Source: Spirochaetia bacterium
GTDB taxonomy: Bacteria; Spirochaetota; Spirochaetia; Sphaerochaetales; Sphaerochaetaceae
Length of the DNA: 30,284 nucleotides
Direction of reading: 5' to 3'
NCBI GenBank assembly: GCA_900769955.1
Contig: CAAGIP010000035.1
Location: forward strand, 1 to 30,284
A model generated the notes under the pieces. It saw only the letters and a list, made by a program, of their open reading frames with translations. It did no database searches and had not been told where the DNA came from. Of the stretch, positions 23,195-30,284 are shown in pieces. A program made the translations under genes and the position numbers. Numbering within the stretch: the first letter of the stretch is position 1; each line of letters opens with the position of its first letter.

Positions 23195-24997
23195 ATGCGT
23201 GATTACGATATAATCGTCATCGGCGGAGGGCACGCCGGTATTGAAGCCGCTTCGGCGGCAGCCCGCGAAGGGTTTTCCACCCTTATGATAACACAGTCGC
23301 TCGATGCAATCGGGCGTCTTTCGTGCAATCCTGCAATCGGAGGCCTTGCCAAAGGCAACCTGGTGCGTGAAATCGATGCACTCGGCGGTGAAATGGGACA
23401 CCTTATCGATGAGACGTTCATCCAGTTCAGGATCCTCAACAGGAGAAGGGGCCCTGCCGTGCAGGCACCCCGTGCCCAGGCTGACAAGTTTTCCTACTCA
23501 AGAAGGGCAAAGGAACGCCTTGAATCTATTAAGGGACTTTCCCTTTTCATGGATACTGTCACTGACTTAATCGTCGAAAACGATACCGTGATTGGTGTCG
23601 TGACGGAAAGAGGATGGCGCATCAGCGCGAGGGCAGTCGTCATGACGACGGGAACGTTCATGAACGGACGAATCTTCATAGGTGAGTATGATGCACCGTG
23701 CGGACGCCTCGGTGAAGGTGCGGCACTCGGGCTCGGCGATGCAATGAGACGCCTTGGCTTCACGGTCGGAAGGATGAAGACGGGAACTCCCGCCCGCGTC
23801 AGGAAGTCCTCACTGGACTTTGATGAACTGGAAGTGCAGGAAGGCGATGAGGAAATAATCCCGTTTTCCTTCGACAGTGATGAGATAATCAGGGATCAGC
23901 TTCCGTGCTATGTCACCTGGACCAATGAGGAAACCCACTCGATAATCAGGGCAAACATGCACCGCTCTCCGCTCTACGGAGGAAAGATCGTGGGCAAGGG
24001 GCCCAGGTACTGTCCCTCGATCGAGGATAAGGTCGTAAGGTTTCCGGAGCGTGAGCGCCACCAGATCTTCGTGGAGCCTGAAGGAACCGGAACTGAGGAG
24101 ATGTACCTCAACGGCCTTTCGTCCTCACTTCCCGAGGAAGTGCAGCACCAGTTCATCAGGACCCTTCCGGGACTGAGGCACTGTGAGATCATGAGACCCG
24201 CATATGCAGTTGAATATGACTACCTTGATCCCATCCAGCTTCTTCCCTCGCTTGAGACGAAGAGACTTCACAATCTTTTCGTTGCAGGACAGACCAACGG
24301 TACAAGCGGCTATGAGGAAGCCGCGGCGCAGGGGCTTGTTGCAGGCATCAATGCCGCACTTAAGCTTAAGGGCGAGGAACCTCTCATCCTTAAGCGTACC
24401 GAAGCATACATCGGTGTGCTCATTGATGACCTTGTGACGAAGGGTACGAAGGAGCCTTACAGGATGTTTACATCGCGTGCCGAGTACAGGCTGTCCTTAA
24501 GGCATGACAATGCTGACATGCGCCTCACCCGACTCGGCTGGGAAAAACACTCAGTTTCAGATGAGAAGCTTTCACGCCTCGATGAGAAGATAAGGAAGAT
24601 GGATGAGCTCCGGGAGCTGATTAAGAGCCATAAGGAAAGAGGTAAGAACGGTCTTGACCTTCTGAAGGAGCCTGAAACCGATATCGCTTACATTGCTTCC
24701 CATGTTCCCGAAATAAACACTTATCCCGTTTCGGTGCGCCGTGAGGTCGAGCTGGACATAAAGTACGAAGGCTATCTGAAAAGGCAGGACAGTGAGGCCG
24801 CGAAGTTTGAAAAGAGTGAACGCATCGCGATTCCCGCTGACTTTGATTACGACGGACTGGACGGACTTTCCGCGGAGTCAAGGGAAAAACTGAAGCTGAT
24901 AAAACCTCTGTCTGTCGGTCAGGCAATGAGGATATCGGGCGTGAGGGTTTCCGACATCGCGCTTCTGATGATGCACTTAAGGGGAGGTGCGAAGTGA
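23195..24997 (+). CDS. mnmG: tRNA uridine-5-carboxymethylaminomethyl modification enzyme MnmG
   Basis: A 600-residue FAD enzyme, partner of MnmE. The FAD-binding Rossmann start is IIVIGGGHAGIEAA (6-19); LSCNPAIGGLAKGNLVREID and TGTFMNGRIFIGE are the classical MnmG signatures, and the C-terminal helical domain (LRGGA end) is complete. The frame is open from 23132 but the ATG at 23195, just after the mnmE stop, gives the family start. No good ribosome site is present, so translation is probably coupled to mnmE. Its stop overlaps the GTG of rsmG. Confidence 0.97.
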   Translation: MRDYDIIVIGGGHAGIEAASAAAREGFSTLMITQSLDAIGRLSCNPAIGGLAKGNLVREIDALGGEMGHLIDETFIQFRILNRRRGPAVQAPRAQADKFSYSRRAKERLESIKGLSLFMDTVTDLIVENDTVIGVVTERGWRISARAVVMTTGTFMNGRIFIGEYDAPCGRLGEGAALGLGDAMRRLGFTVGRMKTGTPARVRKSSLDFDELEVQEGDEEIIPFSFDSDEIIRDQLPCYVTWTNEETHSIIRANMHRSPLYGGKIVGKGPRYCPSIEDKVVRFPERERHQIFVEPEGTGTEEMYLNGLSSSLPEEVQHQFIRTLPGLRHCEIMRPAYAVEYDYLDPIQLLPSLETKRLHNLFVAGQTNGTSGYEEAAAQGLVAGINAALKLKGEEPLILKRTEAYIGVLIDDLVTKGTKEPYRMFTSRAEYRLSLRHDNADMRLTRLGWEKHSVSDEKLSRLDEKIRKMDELRELIKSHKERGKNGLDLLKEPETDIAYIASHVPEINTYPVSVRREVELDIKYEGYLKRQDSEAAKFEKSERIAIPADFDYDGLDGLSAESREKLKLIKPLSVGQAMRISGVRVSDIALLMMHLRGGAK

Positions 24998-25620
24998 GTG
25001 AACTGCTGAAAGAGGGAGCTGAAAAACTTGGACTTGAGCTTGATGATGACAGATATTCAAAGCTCATGCGCTTTGTCAGTGAAATTGAGCTCTTCAACCC
25101 GGTCTACCGCCTTGTTTCATATGGTGAGCGTGATGAGCTCATTATCCGCCACATCCTCGATTCCATGGCAGGCGTGCCTATGCTTGAGAGCTTAAGCCGC
25201 CAAGGCACGATAGCTGACCTGGGATCGGGAGCGGGATTCCCCGGCATAGTGATCTCGGTCTTTCATGACGGTCCCGTTGTCCTTGTCGAAAGGATGAAGC
25301 GCCGTGTTGATTTTCTCAGGAATGTGATACTTCGCTGTAACCTTAAAAACGTCCGTGTGATATGTAAGGATGTAAGTGAAGTCGATGAGAAGTTCCCTCT
25401 TGTCACATGCAGGGCGTTTCACCCGGTGTATGACATCATCGATGATGTGGACAGGATTCTTGCTGACGACGGAGTCTTCTGCGCCTACAAAGGCAGGAAG
25501 AGTTACCTTGAGGCGGAAACTGAGAAACTGAAGGGCTTCACGTGTGAGGCATTCCCGCTTAAGGTGCCGTTTCTTGATGAGGAGAGGTGCCTGGCACTGA
25601 TCAGAAGAGAAGAACCATGA
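24994..25620 (+). CDS. rsmG: 16S rRNA (guanine-N7) methyltransferase RsmG
   Basis: A 208-residue SAM-dependent methyltransferase for a guanine in 16S rRNA (G527 in E. coli). Motif I is IADLGSGAGFPG (73-84); the N-terminal helical part FNPVYRLVS and HILDSMAG, and VTCRAFHP later, are typical. The GTG start overlaps the mnmG stop (GTGA) and has a strong GGGGAGG site 6 nt before. The mnmE-mnmG-rsmG order is the common gid arrangement. Confidence 0.95.
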   Translation: MSELLKEGAEKLGLELDDDRYSKLMRFVSEIELFNPVYRLVSYGERDELIIRHILDSMAGVPMLESLSRQGTIADLGSGAGFPGIVISVFHDGPVVLVERMKRRVDFLRNVILRCNLKNVRVICKDVSEVDEKFPLVTCRAFHPVYDIIDDVDRILADDGVFCAYKGRKSYLEAETEKLKGFTCEAFPLKVPFLDEERCLALIRREEP

Positions 25621-28600
25621 GAGAAAAGAAGAGTAAGAAAATAAAGAATAAAAAGCAGAAAAAGATTATTTCACTTGTTTTAGGCCTTGTCCTGCTTGTA
25701 TCAGGCGGGCTTTTAATATCAGCACCGTTCGTGCCTCAGGTGGATTCGCTCATCCAGTCCGTATATAAGTATACAGTACCTGCAAAGGGTGTGTATGCAC
25801 CGGTCATCCCGGGTGCGTTCCTCGTATTCTCCGGACTTTTCATCTTCATTACGAGAAGAAGGAGACCCTTCTCCCTCATCCTCGTACCGTACATGTTCTT
25901 CATGTATGCTTCCATCCTGATCTCATCGGGATTCATGAGAGGGGAAAAAGAGCCGGCGTTCATAATGGAAAGACTTTCAGAGCGTCCCGCACTGGTATTC
26001 CTCATCCTGATTCTTGAAGCCATTCTCTTCATGCTTCTGATCGTGATCACGTCATCACTCAATGCACGCTTGGGAAAGAGAAGGGAAAAAAAGGAAAGAG
26101 CGGTTGAGGAAAATACCGTACATAGCAAAGAGAATGATAAAGAGGAAGTGAAGGAGAAAGAGGAAAAGAGTGACAGGATGGAGCCGATTTCTTTTCCTGA
26201 GATTGAGAAACTTCCGACCTTCACGACGTTCTCATCTGATGATATAAAGCCTGAGGATGCACCGAAGGAAGAGAAGGAAAAGGATGCTGACCACATATAT
26301 GATGCTCCGACAGCCTCGATTTCTGCATTTCAGAGTGCAAAAGAACGTATTACAGGTACTCAGATTGAGGAAAAAAAGCCACGCTCATCGATGCTTTCAG
26401 CATCCCTTCTGCAGGCCAGGGAAAACGGGGAGAACGTGAATCTCAATCAGGGGCCGATTATCGGCTTTGAGGACATGGGTGCAAAGAAGAGTGAGGAAAA
26501 GCCTTCCTCTTCCTTCGCGCCTTCAGGTCTTTCCAAGACTCATCCCCGTTACGGCATGTTCGCATCCCTTCAGAAGAAGAAGGAAGAGCCTGCTTCCGAG
26601 CCGGAAGAAAAGTCCGGAGAGGAGGAAAAAACGGAAGCGAAGAGCTCCGTTGCCCCCTCTACTCTTTCGAAAAAGCATCCCCGATATGAGATGTTTGAGG
26701 CCCTTGCACGCCCGAGGGACACTTCCAGCGTGCCCTCCCGTCCATTTGTCGGAAACGGCAGCGGCACACAGGCGCAGAGTGTGCCCGGTCCTGAGGTTGC
26801 CGCATCGCTTTCCGATGCCATCAGGATGAGAAAGCGTGCCGAGGATCAGGAGGCGCTTTTAAAGGCAAAGGAAGAGAAGGAAAGGGAAGCCCAGATCAAG
26901 AGGGAGGAAGATGAGGCTGCAGAGCGCATGAAACTCCGCATGATCGAGGAAGAGAGGGCCCGCCGTGAGCAGATTCTGCGCGAGCAGTACAGAAAGGAAG
27001 CTGAGGAACGTGTCAGAAAGGAACTTGCCGAGCAGGGGCTATTAAAGGATAAGAGCGGTGATGATGTCCATGAGCTTCCCCGAAGCGAAGGATTTTACAT
27101 GGCAGGATCAACCGCTAAGCCCGTAGGAGGTGCCGAGATCGATGATCCCATGCCGGAAAAAAGTGATGACTCCTCTTCCCAGATAGAGTTCAAGGTCGGT
27201 ATCGGCGGTCTTGCCAGCAACAACGCGGGAGAAAGCGCGATAATCCAGAGGCAGAACAGGGGCTACATGCCTCCCACAGCCGATCTTCTCAAAAGCTACC
27301 CCGCGGGAAGTTATGAGGTCGACGAAAGGACGCGCGAACTCGGAGAGCTCATGCAGGGTGTCATGCACGACTTCCGTGTCGAGGTGACGCTCATCAACAT
27401 AATCAAGGGACCCACTGTCACGATGTATGAGTATGATCTGGCACCGGGCATCATGGTTTCCAAGGTGACGAGCCTTCAGGACAACATCAGCATGCGCATC
27501 GGCGGAAAGCAGATCAGAATACTGGCACCCGTTCCCGGAAAGAGCGCGATCGGAATCGAGGTCCCGAACGAAAAAAGGATGACTGTAGGCTTTAAGGAAC
27601 TTCTCTCTCCGCTCAGGGAGAGCGGCTATAAGGTTCCCATGATCCTGGGGCGCAACATTCTGGGACAGCCCATGATGCTTGATGTTGCCAAGACGCCGCA
27701 CCTCCTGATCGCCGGTACCACCGGTTCCGGTAAGAGTGTTTGCATAAACGGCCTCATTGTCTCGATCCTCTACACCAAGAGCCCGAAGGAAGTAAGGCTC
27801 ATCATGGTCGATCCGAAGGTCGTTGAGCTTCAGGTGTATAACAGGATCCCGCATCTGCTCACTCCCGTCATCACTGAGCCCAAGAGAGTTCTGAAGATGC
27901 TCTCCTGGCTTGTCGATGAGATGGAGAGGCGTTACAGGGTATTCAGCCAGATCGGAACCAGAAACATCGAGGGCTTCAATGCCAACGTCCACACTCTCGG
28001 TTACGCGACTGAGAAGATGCCGTACATCGTGCTCATCATGGATGAGTTTGCAGATCTCATGACGGTCATCGGCAAGGACATCGAAGGCTATGTTTCCCGC
28101 CTCATGGCCAAGGCCAGGGCCGCGGGAATCCATGTCGTGATGGCAACGCAGAGACCTTCGAGCGAGGTAATCACCGGTACGATCAAGAACAACATCCCCT
28201 CGCGTATTTCATTTGCCGTCTCATCCGCGATGAACAGCCGCATCATCCTAGATGAGTCAGGTGCTGAAAACCTGCTCGGACGCGGTGACATGCTCTACCT
28301 TGCAAACGGCTCCAACAGCGTGAGCCGAATCCAGGGCGCATTCCTTTCCGATGAGGAAGTCGATAAGGTCGTCCAGTTCGTGAAGAGTCAGGGGGAACCC
28401 GACTATCTTGATGAGTCGATCTTCGAGGATGAGCCTGAGGATGATGAACCGATCGAGGAAGGAGATTTCGGTTCAGGCGATGAGGATATGTATGAGAAGG
28501 CAAAGCAGATAGTCTTCGAGCGCAAGGGTGCATCGGCATCATACCTCCAGCGCAGGCTGGGCATCGGCTACAACAGGGCAGCAAAGCTCGTTGAGCAGAT

Positions 28601-28667
28601 GGAAGAGGAAGGCATAGTGGGACCTGCCAACGGTTCAAAGCCAAGGGAGATATTAAGATATGAGTAA
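25617..28667 (+). CDS. ftsK: FtsK/SpoIIIE-family DNA translocase
   Basis: A 1016-residue septal DNA pump that segregates chromosome ends. Four transmembrane helices (within about residues 17-150) anchor it; then comes a long charged linker (about 155-540) rich in Glu and Lys, with a repeated motif SxLSKxHPRYxMF and a coiled-coil stretch (about 400-480). The motor has Walker A GTTGSGKS (700-707) and Walker B LIMDE (Asp809-Glu810), and the C-terminal gamma domain (about 960-1016, ASASYLQRRLGIGYNRAAKL) is the winged helix that reads orienting DNA motifs. I use the ATG at 25617, overlapping the rsmG stop (ATGA), although it has no strong ribosome site. Confidence 0.95.
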   Translation: MREKKSKKIKNKKQKKIISLVLGLVLLVSGGLLISAPFVPQVDSLIQSVYKYTVPAKGVYAPVIPGAFLVFSGLFIFITRRRRPFSLILVPYMFFMYASILISSGFMRGEKEPAFIMERLSERPALVFLILILEAILFMLLIVITSSLNARLGKRREKKERAVEENTVHSKENDKEEVKEKEEKSDRMEPISFPEIEKLPTFTTFSSDDIKPEDAPKEEKEKDADHIYDAPTASISAFQSAKERITGTQIEEKKPRSSMLSASLLQARENGENVNLNQGPIIGFEDMGAKKSEEKPSSSFAPSGLSKTHPRYGMFASLQKKKEEPASEPEEKSGEEEKTEAKSSVAPSTLSKKHPRYEMFEALARPRDTSSVPSRPFVGNGSGTQAQSVPGPEVAASLSDAIRMRKRAEDQEALLKAKEEKEREAQIKREEDEAAERMKLRMIEEERARREQILREQYRKEAEERVRKELAEQGLLKDKSGDDVHELPRSEGFYMAGSTAKPVGGAEIDDPMPEKSDDSSSQIEFKVGIGGLASNNAGESAIIQRQNRGYMPPTADLLKSYPAGSYEVDERTRELGELMQGVMHDFRVEVTLINIIKGPTVTMYEYDLAPGIMVSKVTSLQDNISMRIGGKQIRILAPVPGKSAIGIEVPNEKRMTVGFKELLSPLRESGYKVPMILGRNILGQPMMLDVAKTPHLLIAGTTGSGKSVCINGLIVSILYTKSPKEVRLIMVDPKVVELQVYNRIPHLLTPVITEPKRVLKMLSWLVDEMERRYRVFSQIGTRNIEGFNANVHTLGYATEKMPYIVLIMDEFADLMTVIGKDIEGYVSRLMAKARAAGIHVVMATQRPSSEVITGTIKNNIPSRISFAVSSAMNSRIILDESGAENLLGRGDMLYLANGSNSVSRIQGAFLSDEEVDKVVQFVKSQGEPDYLDESIFEDEPEDDEPIEEGDFGSGDEDMYEKAKQIVFERKGASASYLQRRLGIGYNRAAKLVEQMEEEGIVGPANGSKPREILRYE

Positions 28668-29454
28668 GAGTGCGATAAAAAACGGTGAGATAATCAGGGA
28701 GGAGGATGCAGTCCTCCCCATAACACTGAGGGAAGTGCAGTGCAACTACTCCGTCTATGAGGCACTGAGGGTGCTCGGAGGAAAGGCAGTGCACCTTGAG
28801 GACCATGAGAAGCGCCTCAGGGAGAGTGCGTCGATGCTTAAGATGGACATTCCGCCCCTTTTCCTTGATGCGTGGATAAAAAAGCTCGTGGAGCACGATG
28901 GACTTTCGGACGTGACAATGAGAATCCTTGTCGTCGGAGGAGCATGCCCACAGGTGTTCATTACCTACACGGAACTTCTTACATATCCTGACAGCTACTA
29001 TTATGAGGGCGTTGGGGTGACCACATACTCCGGTGAACGCTTCATGCCCACATGCAAGACCAGCAACCTGCTTTTAAGCTACCTTGCGCTCAATGATGCA
29101 AGGGAAAAGGGCGCCTTCGAGGCACTGCTTGTGAACAGGGAAGGGGAAGTGCTTGAGGGAACGAGGAGTAACTTCTACGCACTCATCGACGGGACCGTGT
29201 ACACTGCGGACACCGATAAGGTCCTCTCAGGAGTCACGAGGATATCCGTTCTGAAGGCACTTGAGAATATGGGCGTTCCAGTGGTACTCAGCGCACCTTC
29301 CGTAAGTGACCTTGAGCGTGCCGACGCACTCTTCATTTCCTCCACAAGCATGGCCGCAATGCCCGTTTCAGCTGTGGATGGAAAAAAATGTGCCACTGAC
29401 AATGAATTCGTAAAAAGAATAAAGGACTACGTAAGAGCCCACGAACTGGACTGA
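28660..29454 (+). CDS. class IV PLP aminotransferase
   Basis: A 264-residue fold-type IV PLP enzyme. The PLP lysine is Lys133 in CKTSNLL, and EVLEGTRSNFYAL (Glu166, then GTRSNF) is the family's phosphate/cofactor segment. The group includes branched-chain aminotransferase, D-alanine aminotransferase and aminodeoxychorismate lyase, which I cannot separate here. It is shorter than typical branched-chain aminotransferase (about 300-340). The ATG is 8 nt inside ftsK (ATGAGTAA), so it is translationally coupled to ftsK. It is the last chromosomal gene before the ISC-type element. Confidence 0.88.
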   Translation: MSKSAIKNGEIIREEDAVLPITLREVQCNYSVYEALRVLGGKAVHLEDHEKRLRESASMLKMDIPPLFLDAWIKKLVEHDGLSDVTMRILVVGGACPQVFITYTELLTYPDSYYYEGVGVTTYSGERFMPTCKTSNLLLSYLALNDAREKGAFEALLVNREGEVLEGTRSNFYALIDGTVYTADTDKVLSGVTRISVLKALENMGVPVVLSAPSVSDLERADALFISSTSMAAMPVSAVDGKKCATDNEFVKRIKDYVRAHELD

Positions 29455-29470
29455 TTACCCCCTGACATGA

Positions 29471-29499
29471 TGGACAAAAGTCCGTTAATCACATAATAA
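29471..29499 (+). promoter_or_regulatory. candidate promoter upstream of the omega RNA
   Basis: TGGACA (29471-29476), a 17-nt spacer and TAATAA (29494-29499) lie in the flank between the aminotransferase stop and the element. Transcription would start near 29506 and include the candidate guide. It could also be a chance match. Confidence 0.35.
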
Positions 29500-29525
29500 T
29501 AAAGACTGATCAGGAATTCACGCAC

Positions 29526-29541
29526 TATTTAGGATTAATAT
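29526..29541 (+). other. candidate omega RNA guide (flanking 16 nt)
   Basis: In IscB systems the guide is the flanking sequence just 5' of the omega RNA scaffold. The first stem of the scaffold here begins at 29542, which makes the preceding AT-rich 16 nt the best candidate. The exact length and boundary are inferred. Confidence 0.45.
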
Positions 29542-29870
29542 ATCAACCACCCACGCGCTGGAAGCGCGGGGTTTGGCGAATAGCCGACCCTGGTTGATTA
29601 GCCCAAGTGCCACGAGCACTACGTTATGCCGGAATGCATAGGCACTACGGGATATCGTCCTGGTCCCGTACTCTGCGGTCCGTGATTAAACAGTTCTGAT
29701 GGGTAGGAGCAGTGTCACGGACACATAAACCCGGCGATAACATCGGCGAAGGACTACGGAGCTGGCGGCTCCGTCACTGCAGCGGAAGCAGGCCTTGAAG
29801 GCGTTTAATCCGCTTCGTTTCATGTGTACGTGACACACATGCTCACGAACCACCCGGTCACACCACCCGT
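29542..29870 (+). ncRNA. omega RNA (HEARO-type) of IscB
   Basis: A noncoding stretch of about 330 nt that is full of perfect inverted repeats. In order: a closing stem ATCAACCA/TGGTTGAT (29542-29549 with 29591-29598) enclosing two smaller hairpins; AGTGC/GCACT (29606-29620); TATGC/GCATA (29625-29640); ACGGGA/TCCCGT (29647-29669); GTCCGTGA/TCACGGAC (29678-29722); ACGGAGC/GCTCCGT (29756-29774); AGCGGA/TCCGCT (29781-29814); and CATGTGT/ACACATG (29821-29841). It ends against the AGGAGG of the IscB ORF. This position and fold style is that of HEARO/omega RNA, the guide-carrying scaffold of IscB. ATGGGT (29699-29704) could pair with ACCCGT (29865-29870) as a pseudoknot. Confidence 0.85.
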
Positions 29871-29883
29871 AGGAGGACAGTAT

Positions 29884-30284
29884 ATGGTATACGTTTTATC
29901 TGTTGACGGCGTACCGCTGATGCCGTGTACTGAAGCGAAGGCACGACACCTTCTTAAACAGCACCGCGCCCGTCGTGTGAGGAACACCCCCTTCACGATC
30001 ATACTTAAGTTCGTCGTCGACGGACATGTACAGCCGGTGGCATTGGGTGTGGATCCCGGTTACAGACACATCGGACTCTCGGCAACAGGAAACGGAAAAG
30101 TCCTGTTTGAAGCTATTTCCGAGTGCAGGACCGATATACCGAAACTCATGGAGAAGCGTCTTTCCCTCAGAAGGGGACGCAGACACCGCAACACCAGATA
30201 CAGGAAGCCACGGTTTGATAATCGGGTACATTCCAAACACAGAGGCTGGTTTGCCCCATCAGTGGAACAGCGTATCGGCTATCA
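29884..30284 (+). CDS. iscB: IscB RNA-guided nuclease, N-terminal part (open at right edge)
   Basis: The frame stays open to the window end, giving 133 residues of an expected 400-500. The N-terminus VLSVDGVPLMPCTEAKARHL has the PLMP motif (11-14) that defines IscB, next RARRVRNTPFTI, the RRXRR-domain pattern. RuvC-I is ALGVDPGYRHIGLSA with catalytic Asp57. An Arg-rich bridge helix follows (about 92-110, RLSLRRGRRHRNTRYRKPRF), then FDNR and GWFAPSVEQRI, both standard in IscB. RuvC-II, HNH and RuvC-III would lie beyond the edge. The ATG at 29884 has AGGAGG (29871-29876) 7 nt before. In this family the nuclease is guided to DNA by the upstream omega RNA. Activity cannot be judged from this fragment. 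Confidence 0.93.
   Translation, partial: MVYVLSVDGVPLMPCTEAKARHLLKQHRARRVRNTPFTIILKFVVDGHVQPVALGVDPGYRHIGLSATGNGKVLFEAISECRTDIPKLMEKRLSLRRGRRHRNTRYRKPRFDNRVHSKHRGWFAPSVEQRIGY

Larger units (their letters stand above)
29542..30284 (+). mobile_element. left part of an ISC/IS200-IS605-like element, cut by the window edge
   Basis: The omega RNA plus iscB block follows housekeeping genes directly, as for ISC-type insertions. The left end is placed at the first stem (29542). The right end is outside the window. No tnpA is visible; elements with iscB alone are common and are moved by transposases encoded elsewhere. Confidence 0.6.

Noticed and set aside
27108..28133. 341-codon minus-strand frame inside ftsK
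   Set aside because: Shadow of the FtsK motor domain, which has complete Walker motifs on the plus strand; no ribosome site or family resemblance.
29472..29483. GGAC-AAAA-GTCC as a terminator after the aminotransferase gene
   Set aside because: Only a 4-bp stem and no T-run follows it.
29542..29870. tRNA, riboswitch or CRISPR array as explanation of the structured region
   Set aside because: No tRNA cloverleaf with TTC loop, no regular direct repeats with spacers, and the position before an IscB start fits omega RNA far better.
29896..30240. Minus-strand frame opposite iscB
   Set aside because: The plus strand carries PLMP, GVDPG and the bridge helix; the opposite frame has no recognisable feature.

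Overview
The window reads as a stretch of bacterial chromosome, most likely from a spirochaete (Spirochaetota; Sphaerochaeta/Treponema-like). This is inferred from protein character: a CoaE with a 'GKSCSGKD' P-loop, a solute-binding protein whose signal peptide ends 'FASGAKEE', an MnmE with a 'GETNAGKSS' P-loop, several small exported or coiled-coil proteins I cannot assign, and a GC content near 50%. No rRNA, tRNA or CRISPR array was found. Genes are tightly packed, with many 4-nt or 8-nt stop/start overlaps.

Layout. (1) 1-4935, minus strand: an operon for a phosphohexomutase, then an FbpABC-type ABC importer (binding protein, fused double permease, ATPase cut by the window edge). (2) 5050-7524, minus: a cytoplasmic GH2 beta-mannosidase with its own terminator. 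(3) 7627-15728, plus: glutamine-dependent NAD synthetase (apparently leaderless), a small exported barrel-like protein with a strong terminator, then a cluster of a small membrane protein, a PhnP-like metallo-hydrolase, DNA polymerase I, dephospho-CoA kinase and a coiled-coil membrane-anchored protein. (4) 15763-16794, minus: a short KamA-type radical SAM aminomutase, probably EpmB. It is divergent from a sugar-type MFS symporter and an EamA permease (16916-19085); the shared intergenic region holds two inverted repeats. (5) 19113-21829, minus: EpmA, EF-P and a DUF362 protein. With the KamA-like enzyme this gives an apparent EF-P beta-lysylation set within 6 kb. (6) 21877-29454, plus: mnmE, mnmG and rsmG, then an FtsK/SpoIIIE translocase and a class IV aminotransferase, joined by overlaps. 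The mnmE promoter places the predicted transcription start almost on the ATG.

(7) 29455-30284: the most striking region. About 330 nt of noncoding DNA folds by eye into a chain of perfect hairpins and ends at a Shine-Dalgarno sequence. Next comes an ORF, open at the window edge, that starts with a PLMP motif, then a GVDPG RuvC-I motif, then an Arg-rich bridge helix. This is an IscB (RNA-guided nuclease, Cas9 ancestor type) with its upstream omega RNA (HEARO RNA), that is, the left part of an ISC/IS200-IS605-like element. The 16 nt before the first stem are the candidate guide. IscB as a family is already described; what may be new is this locus, its RNA architecture and its guide.
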